Shown here: one piece after another, positions 58,451 to 64,000 of the stretch
How the letters are laid out: the number at the start of each line of letters is the position of its first letter
Position numbering within the stretch: the first letter of the stretch is position 1
NCBI RefSeq assembly: GCF_900115495.1
Contig: NZ_FOWR01000012.1
Location: forward strand, 79,227-143,226
Direction: 5' to 3'
DNA length: 64,000 nt
Source: Enterovibrio norvegicus DSM 15893
GTDB taxonomy: Bacteria; Pseudomonadota; Gammaproteobacteria; Enterobacterales; Vibrionaceae
Notes under the pieces: model-generated
Told to the model about the DNA's origin: nothing
Database searches by the model: none
Seen by the model: the letters and a program-made list of their open reading frames with translations, nothing else
Translations under genes and position numbers: made by a program

Positions 58451-59755
58451 TCAGTTCACTAATGCCTTTAATCCAACATTAACACGAATTTTACCAGTAA
58501 GAAGATCTTGCATTAGAGCTTTTTTTGTATCTGATATTTTTCTTAGTTTTTCCCGTTTTTGGGAAATTGAAAGATCCACAGCATCGAGAGCCTCCACTAT
58601 TAGCTCTAATTCACTCAGATCTGGTATTGCGACTTGAGTATTTCTGATAGCTGTTAAGTTCAATCCAGCTTTTGCACCGGCATCGTTATTAGCTATGAAC
58701 TGCTTTTGCGAATCGTCTGATGATAAAAAGTGCCCGACCCATCTAGATATTTTTGGCTCTTTCAAGCGTACCAAAGACACATGCTGATTTACGTATGCCT
58801 CTCCAATGTCATCATTTACTACAGCGATTACACCCAAGTCAGCAGTGATAGATATCAATACATCGCCTGATTGAACCAATGTTCTCTTGCCTTCAGCAGA
58901 GTTAGGTGGGCGCACATGAATCACGTCTTTAAAACGAAAATTAATATGCTCGCGAGTAAGATTACCTATCCGAATAAATACTGGCCCATTCTCAGCATAA
59001 TACTGAGCCCAGCCGCGAGAACCACTGGTGACAAAAGATGCTAAATCGCCTAAAGGCCTAACCTCCCACCCTACCGGAATCCGCCCAACAGGCGAATCCT
59101 TAAACTCGGTATACGGTTTGCCATCCACGCCAACGCCACGGGTCAGCAGTTCCTGCATCATGCCGGTTTTGAGGTCTTTGAGTTTGTCGATTTGCGCTTG
59201 TGTTTTCTCAATCACATCATCGACAGAAGTGAGGATCTCGGCGATTTTATTTTGTTCTGGGAGTGGGGGAACATTAACTTCTAAATTTTCGAGTATTGTT
59301 GTATTAATTGAAGTTCTAGTAGACCCAACAGACTCACCAATGATGTCTTTCTGCACTTGTTCAGATCGCAATGCATACAACAAATACGACGAATCTATGA
59401 GCTCATCACATACTCTCATTCGAAGTGTTTGCCCAGATATCACCCATCCAACTTCATTTTCTGTAGCCAAAAAACAGCTACCGACTCTTCCAACGCGGCT
59501 AAATACAATATCCCCTTCATCTAATTGATATCGTTTCAATCGATTGGCATCCTCTTGCGATATCCGAGGAATACCCTTCATATCTAAACCACTATCCTTA
59601 ATATTTTTTATCAAGATTAGTGGCACACCATCGGCAACATAGTCTTCTGCATGAAGCTGTGCTCCAAACGGCCCCGTCTGTACACAGTCTTTATGATTCC
59701 GTCCCAAATCGATAATTGTCGAAACTTTCCATCCCTCTGGCAGAGAGTTATTCAT
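58451..59755 (-). CDS. hsdS: Type I restriction enzyme, specificity subunit HsdS
   Basis: Determines the bipartite DNA target. It has 434 residues with two target-recognition domains (about 1-165 and 215-370), each followed by a helical spacer: [20 protein letters not shown] and a coiled linker, and the second ending [20 protein letters not shown]. The two halves start alike ([10 protein letters not shown] and [10 protein letters not shown]), showing the internal repeat of full-length HsdS. The start overlaps the hsdM stop by 8 bases. Variable domains are AT-rich, as is common. The recognised sequence cannot be deduced. Confidence 0.95.
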   Translation of the reverse strand: MNNSLPEGWKVSTIIDLGRNHKDCVQTGPFGAQLHAEDYVADGVPLILIKNIKDSGLDMKGIPRISQEDANRLKRYQLDEGDIVFSRVGRVGSCFLATENEVGWVISGQTLRMRVCDELIDSSYLLYALRSEQVQKDIIGESVGSTRTSINTTILENLEVNVPPLPEQNKIAEILTSVDDVIEKTQAQIDKLKDLKTGMMQELLTRGVGVDGKPYTEFKDSPVGRIPVGWEVRPLGDLASFVTSGSRGWAQYYAENGPVFIRIGNLTREHINFRFKDVIHVRPPNSAEGKRTLVQSGDVLISITADLGVIAVVNDDIGEAYVNQHVSLVRLKEPKISRWVGHFLSSDDSQKQFIANNDAGAKAGLNLTAIRNTQVAIPDLSELELIVEALDAVDLSISQKREKLRKISDTKKALMQDLLTGKIRVNVGLKALVN

Positions 59756-61484
59756 AACCCAGCTCCTTCAGATAACCGTGCATTACGGTTTCTGCCGTCG
59801 CGACGTCATCATCCATCTGTTTGAGGGAAATGTGGTACTTGTCCCACCAACGCTCCAGTTGGCTGATAGCACTGCTTTCGGCATCTTCTGCACCCTTTTC
59901 AACAGTCGGACGAATCATCTCTTTTGATTCGATCTCAGCACGGAACTGGTAATAGCCCTCTGACTCATTGGTAAAGACAAGCGACACATCAAAGCCTTTC
60001 AGAATTTCTTCCTGAATGTAATCATCTTCCACTTCACGGACTGGCACACCGCCATGGAGAAGCGCACGAGCATCGAAGATTTCCGCTGGTGGCGAGGTAT
60101 CGGCATAACGACGGATATTCAGGTTGTAGTCGTTCTCCATGATTTCGGAGAATGGTACCACTTTGGAGTAACGCTTGATTTCGGTGTAATTCTCAAAGGT
60201 TTCAACAATCTTTTCGATATCTTGTAGGCGCAGTTTGTTCTGGTTTTTGCCTTCTTCAAACTCCAGCTCACCATTGATAAACAGAACCTTGCCTTGGCGT
60301 TCTGCAGGTTTATTTTTGTTGATGATCAACAAACAAGCCGGAATGCCTGTCCCATAGAACAAGCCTGAAGGAAGGCCGATCACTGCTTCCAGCAAATCAT
60401 CTTCCAGAATGCCTTGGCGAATCGCTTTCTCGCTTGAGCCACGGAACAACACACCATGAGGCATTACCACACCAACCATGCCGTTGGAATTGGTACTGGC
60501 AATCATGTGTTGAACAAAGGCCAAATCACCCGCGTCTTTCGGTGGTGTGCCGTAAGGGAAGCGACCAAAGCCATCGTTATCACACTCGTCTTTGCCCCAC
60601 TTTTTAAGCGAGAACGGCGGGTTAGCAATAACACGGTCAAACGACATCAGCTCACCGCCTTGGGTATGCTGAGGTTCACGCAGGGTATCGCCTTTACGGA
60701 TATCGGCATTGAGCACGCCATGCAGGAACATGTTCATCTTACAGATGGCCCATGTGTTCAGGTTCATTTCCTGACCGTACAAGGAGAGGTTCGCGGCGTT
60801 CTCGCCGTGGGTTTTCAGGTGATTACGCGTTTGCACCAACATACCGCCAGAGCCGGTCGTCGGGTCATAAATACGCATACCCGCATGAGGTTTTAGCAAG
60901 GCCACCAGCAATTGCACCACTTCACTTGGGGTATAGAACTCACCACCCTTTTTGCCCGCACTGTCGGCGAACATTTTGATCAGGTATTCGTAGGCCGTTC
61001 CCAGCATATCTGGGCGTTCGAAATCTTCGTTACGCAGACGGTGTTGGCTGAAGTGGGAAAGCAAATCACGCAGCTTTTTATCTGACAGCTTGTTTTTGAT
61101 GTTGAAGTCGATAGTCACCAACACGCCTTCTAGGCTCGGGTTGTGCTCTTCAATCGCCTCTGTTGCTTTGTTCAGGGTGGCACCGATGTCGTGCTTGAGG
61201 TCTTTCAATACCGACCAACGCGCACTTTCCGGCACGAAGAACGTTTTGTCGTACTCATCTTCATCTTGCGCCAGCTCTTCAGCCTGCTGCTGGGTTTTAC
61301 CTTTATCAAGATAGAATTGCACCACGCTTTCCTGCGCTTCTTCAAAGGAGTCTGACAGGCGTTTTAGGAACATCATGCCGAAGATGTAATCTTTGAATTC
61401 AGAGGCATCCATATTGCCGCGGAGGATATCAGCCGTTTCCCATAGGAATGATTCAAGCTGTTGGAGCGTGAGTTTGTTGGTCAT
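59748..61484 (-). CDS. hsdM: Type I restriction enzyme, methyltransferase subunit HsdM
   Basis: N6-adenine methyltransferase of the restriction-modification complex. The open frame runs to 61925, but the upstream part is antisense to the divergent gene; the ATG at 61484 gives the canonical [20 protein letters not shown] start and 578 residues. An N-terminal helical domain (1-150) is followed by the cofactor motif DPTTGSGG (207-214) and the catalytic NPPF (288-291). It is the first gene of the operon hsdM-hsdS-ptuA-ptuB-hsdR-ygjP-like. Confidence 0.96.
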   Translation of the reverse strand: MTNKLTLQQLESFLWETADILRGNMDASEFKDYIFGMMFLKRLSDSFEEAQESVVQFYLDKGKTQQQAEELAQDEDEYDKTFFVPESARWSVLKDLKHDIGATLNKATEAIEEHNPSLEGVLVTIDFNIKNKLSDKKLRDLLSHFSQHRLRNEDFERPDMLGTAYEYLIKMFADSAGKKGGEFYTPSEVVQLLVALLKPHAGMRIYDPTTGSGGMLVQTRNHLKTHGENAANLSLYGQEMNLNTWAICKMNMFLHGVLNADIRKGDTLREPQHTQGGELMSFDRVIANPPFSLKKWGKDECDNDGFGRFPYGTPPKDAGDLAFVQHMIASTNSNGMVGVVMPHGVLFRGSSEKAIRQGILEDDLLEAVIGLPSGLFYGTGIPACLLIINKNKPAERQGKVLFINGELEFEEGKNQNKLRLQDIEKIVETFENYTEIKRYSKVVPFSEIMENDYNLNIRRYADTSPPAEIFDARALLHGGVPVREVEDDYIQEEILKGFDVSLVFTNESEGYYQFRAEIESKEMIRPTVEKGAEDAESSAISQLERWWDKYHISLKQMDDDVATAETVMHGYLKELGYE

Positions 61485-61695
61485 AGTGCTTCTTCTAAAA
61501 GGCGGGCGGCACGGAAAGACAAGGTGCCAGTCATTGGGGCTGATTTTACGCGCTGGGAGCAATTCGAACAATGCGGGAGGTAGGAAAGTTGGGAGTGCGG
61601 CGTATGGGAATTTGGGCTTATCGCCTTTGCAGAAAATAACTCTCTCACTTAAGATTGCCGCATTCTCTTTCATATGAACGGTTAAGGCACCTAAC

Positions 61696-63039
61696 ATGCA
61701 GATGGTAAAGGACTTTTTCAAGTCGATGGCAAGCGGCATTGACTCTCGGGTGACAAGTCCGGTTGTCGGCACATTCTTCACTTCTTGGGCGCTATGTAAC
61801 TGGGACAAGCTTATTCTATTGATTTGGGGCGAAGGGACGGTAAACGAGAGAATCGATGCCTTTTCTGCCTCATTATCACCACTAGATATGAGCTTCTTTG
61901 TTGGCCCTGCGTTTTTGAGCCTCATCTACCTGTTTGCATTGCCTTGGGTGAACCATTGGATATACAGAGCGCAATCTCCATGCGAGGGAGAACGCTATTC
62001 AAGTGCCGTAGACTTAGATATTGGCAAAGAAGAAAACCGTGGTCGATTGGTTAAAGCAACCAAGAAGGCCGATATGCAAGACCAAATCGCAGAGGCCGAA
62101 ATAGAAGCAGAACAGAAAAACCTAGAGGCAGACACACGCCGAAGAATTGCTGAGGCTGAAAAAGCAGAAAGCGAGAAACTTGAAGCGGAAAAAAGAGCAG
62201 AGAAAGCTAGAAGTGAAGCCGATGAGCGTAAAGCCATAGCGCAAAAAGCCGCTGATGAAGCGGAAAGCAAAAAAATTCGGGCAGAGAAAGAGAAACAAGA
62301 ATTCGAGCTAAGCGCAGCTATTCACAACGACAAGCTTAAAGTTATGCGATTCCCAGCTGCTTTTTCACTAATTGAGATTTTGTCAGAGAGCATCGCTGCG
62401 GACGATGTATACCTAAAACCCGCAAGTTTGGGAGCGGTTATCGCTGCAACCTTTGGCCATGGCTCCTTTGAAGAGCTGCTCAATGACAAGAACTTCAATC
62501 ATGAGTCGCTCATGAAAACTCGCTATTTGGCTTATGACGATAAACTACTGCCAGCTTTTGCTCAGATTCTGGATGACAACGAGGTCGAGAATTGGAGTGA
62601 GGATTGGCTGTTCGAGCATGTTCAGCATCTGCTGTCAGAGAAATTCAAGATTACCATCTCTAGTGTCGAGGGTGTTATTGAAGAGATCGTAGAAGCTATT
62701 AACAACTTCGATGAACTACTAGATCTGGCTGACGACGAGGTATTCATTTCCGAAAGTGCCAATACTAACGCGATCGACTATGAAGCCGACTCAGCTGAGC
62801 TGACAGACCAATCATTCAATAGCAACAAAGGTCTAACCCTTTCTTTCAGCACCTCACTTAGCGGAACAACAGAAGAAGACCGCACTTTTTGTGGCGATAC
62901 CATCGATGTGAGCTTTGATGTCGACCTACCAATCACTGTTGGAGCGTACGGATTAGGCGAACATGAAAAAACGGTTATGTCTGCAAGTTTAAAAGACTAC
63001 TCAGATCCTGAGGATTGGGATGATGTGGCTAATAGCTAA
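61696..63039 (+). CDS. Membrane-anchored coiled-coil protein of unknown function
   Basis: 447 residues. Two hydrophobic helices (about 22-44, [20 protein letters not shown], and 65-89) are followed by a highly charged coiled coil rich in Glu/Ala/Lys (about 113-210), and then a soluble domain (about 215-447) with many acidic residues. The C-terminal sheet-like part ([19 protein letters not shown]) is not recognised. The layout (short membrane hairpin, rod, sensor or effector domain) is seen in several membrane-linked defence proteins, but I cannot name a family. It is divergent from hsdM with 211 bases between. Confidence 0.7.
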   Translation: MQMVKDFFKSMASGIDSRVTSPVVGTFFTSWALCNWDKLILLIWGEGTVNERIDAFSASLSPLDMSFFVGPAFLSLIYLFALPWVNHWIYRAQSPCEGERYSSAVDLDIGKEENRGRLVKATKKADMQDQIAEAEIEAEQKNLEADTRRRIAEAEKAESEKLEAEKRAEKARSEADERKAIAQKAADEAESKKIRAEKEKQEFELSAAIHNDKLKVMRFPAAFSLIEILSESIAADDVYLKPASLGAVIAATFGHGSFEELLNDKNFNHESLMKTRYLAYDDKLLPAFAQILDDNEVENWSEDWLFEHVQHLLSEKFKITISSVEGVIEEIVEAINNFDELLDLADDEVFISESANTNAIDYEADSAELTDQSFNSNKGLTLSFSTSLSGTTEEDRTFCGDTIDVSFDVDLPITVGAYGLGEHEKTVMSASLKDYSDPEDWDDVANS

Positions 63040-63336
63040 ATTTTCCCTGCAGGATAAAGGACACTTCAGAATTTTGGCAGCCATATGCAAGATAAACATC
63101 TACGGATAAAAGAATCGTTGTATCAAATTCATAGATAGGAAAAAGTAGATGCATCCTGTTTGCATCGTTATATCAGGCCATTTATTGCCTACTGAGCAAC
63201 AGTTTGCTCAACATTAGGCAGTTCTTCGCTTGCGTCTCATTTATTCGCACGTGAGGCCCTGTAAATCCTCTAGTATTCGGGGCACGTGTTTTGCTTACTG
63301 AGCGTAAGCGATGTTTAGATGTGGGCTCATAGGGAA
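63040..63336. other. Intergenic region with two hairpins before toxin-like gene
   Basis: Hairpin 1: GCCTA-TGAGCAA at 63187-63199 with TTGCTCA-TAGGC at 63204-63219. Hairpin 2: GCTTAC/GTAAGC near 63294-63310. Neither has a clear T-run. A minus-strand open frame of 89 codons overlaps both and the next gene's start, and is not supported. Confidence 0.45.
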
Positions 63337-64000
63337 ATGGCAAAAATTGTAAGGCTGGATAGCCTGTCAAACGGTGAAGCAGTTCGCATTGAGGGGAGCA
63401 TTTCACGATACAGTGAAGCCGACTTGCTGGCGATGTTGCCTTCGGGCTCAAGCGGTGTGTCGATTCAATCGTCCCTCGCGCGGGGCGAGATGGTGGTGAT
63501 TTCAGATAACCCGGCAGCCCCCTTGTTTACGTTCTCTGATGGTAAGTTGGTCTCCAATGCCAGCAATCAAATTACGGTGACAGACCAGGCGCTCAATGAT
63601 GCCAAACAGCGTTTTTTGGCGACCAAACCACGCATGGGCACATCGCGCCCCGCCAACAATGGCCCCTCGTCTAGCTTTTCAGAGTCAAACTATGTCCCTG
63701 AGCCTGTCGTTACAGAACCACCGCTAACACCGACTCCACCGCCTGCGATATCAGAGAACTTCGCTAAATCGCCTCAAGCAGACAAGGTTTTTGCTAAATC
63801 TTGCACCCGACCTTATGGCGACACGCAAGCCTGCGAAGAAGAAATAAAAGCACCTAACTTTGGTGTAATGGCGGCGATGGCTCCCGCAAGGGCAATGACA
63901 GCTAACGGTCTTTTGCCACTAGGGAAAGTAGCAGGCACGACGTCTAAAATGCCTCTTAATTGGGCACTAGCGGGAGACATAGCGAAAACTGCCGCCTCTC
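63337..64000 (+). CDS. N-terminal part of a probable polymorphic/bacteriocin-type toxin, runs off window
   Basis: 221 codons are open from the ATG at 63337 (AGGG just upstream) to the window edge without a stop. The N-terminal domain (about 1-92, MAKIVRLDSLSNGEAVRIEG) is small and beta-rich. A Pro/Ser-rich linker with PEPVVTEPPLTPTPPPA follows. Then comes KSCTRPYGDTQACEEE with two cysteines, and an Ala/Gly-rich, weakly hydrophobic segment (FGVMAAMAPARAMTANGLLP). Such a modular head resembles S-type pyocin or secretion-system cargo proteins of Vibrionaceae whose toxic domain is C-terminal. The toxin part, if any, lies to the right. Confidence 0.55.
   Translation, partial: MAKIVRLDSLSNGEAVRIEGSISRYSEADLLAMLPSGSSGVSIQSSLARGEMVVISDNPAAPLFTFSDGKLVSNASNQITVTDQALNDAKQRFLATKPRMGTSRPANNGPSSSFSESNYVPEPVVTEPPLTPTPPPAISENFAKSPQADKVFAKSCTRPYGDTQACEEEIKAPNFGVMAAMAPARAMTANGLLPLGKVAGTTSKMPLNWALAGDIAKTAAS

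Noticed and set aside
61485..61925. N-terminal extension of the HsdM reading frame by 147 codons
   Set aside because: It is antisense to the divergent membrane-protein gene and its promoter, is not similar to HsdM, and the ATG at 61484 gives the canonical family start.
63187..63219. Hairpin considered as an integron attC site
   Set aside because: The conserved core sites (RYYYAAC/GTTRRRY) and the typical length are absent.
63182..63451. Minus-strand open frame of 89 codons near the right edge
   Set aside because: It overlaps the start of the toxin-like gene and two hairpins, has no ribosome-binding site and no recognisable sequence.

Overview
The window is 64 kb of a gammaproteobacterial chromosome. 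Its gene order and protein sequences are those of Vibrionaceae (Vibrio, Grimontia or Enterovibrio type). Evidence for this is the order tpiA-trmL, cpxRA/cpxP-fieF-pfkA, secB-gpsA-cysE, gpmM-envC-yibQ, kbl-tdh, hldD plus the LPS-core cluster, coaD-mutM-rpmG-rpmB-radC-coaBC-dut-slmA-pyrE-rph-yicC-gmk-rpoZ-spoT-trmH-recG and ompR-envZ-greB. The species cannot be named from the sequence alone. No rRNA, tRNA, CRISPR array or complete insertion sequence was seen.

Region 1 to 18.9 kb is core metabolism and envelope homeostasis. It holds triose-phosphate isomerase (cut by the left edge), a tRNA methyltransferase, a chemoreceptor, the Cpx envelope-stress system with three perfectly phased CpxR half-sites, FieF, phosphofructokinase with a foldable leader, CysE, GpsA, SecB, a rhodanese, GpmM, EnvC, a YibQ-like deacetylase and the threonine-degrading Tdh/Kbl pair. 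The gpmM terminator lies inside the signal-peptide codons of envC.

Region 18.9 to 32.4 kb is the lipopolysaccharide inner-core locus: hldD, a late lipid A acyltransferase, a hexapeptide acyltransferase, waaF, three further GT9 heptosyltransferase-like genes, waaA, kdkA and a WaaE-type glucosyltransferase. Inside it sits an AT-richer block: a DXD glycosyltransferase, then a GtrB-like/GtrA-like/multi-membrane-span triplet that resembles a serotype-conversion module.

Region 32.4 to 50.8 kb is again conserved housekeeping: coaD, mutM, ribosomal proteins L33 and L28, radC, coaBC, dut, slmA, pyrE/rph with an attenuator, yicC, gmk, rpoZ, spoT, trmH, recG, a GntR regulator and ompR/envZ.

Region 50.8 to 64 kb is an accessory island that begins where greB is broken after about 48 codons. 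It contains a decayed XRE regulator, a 58-residue membrane protein, a PD-(D/E)XK-like protein, and a tightly packed minus-strand operon hsdM-hsdS-ptuA-ptuB-hsdR-ygjP-like. In that operon a Septu-like ATPase/HNH pair is nested between the specificity and restriction subunits of a type I restriction-modification system. A membrane-anchored coiled-coil protein faces this operon, and the start of a large polymorphic-toxin-like gene runs off the right edge. This island is the most likely place for new biology.
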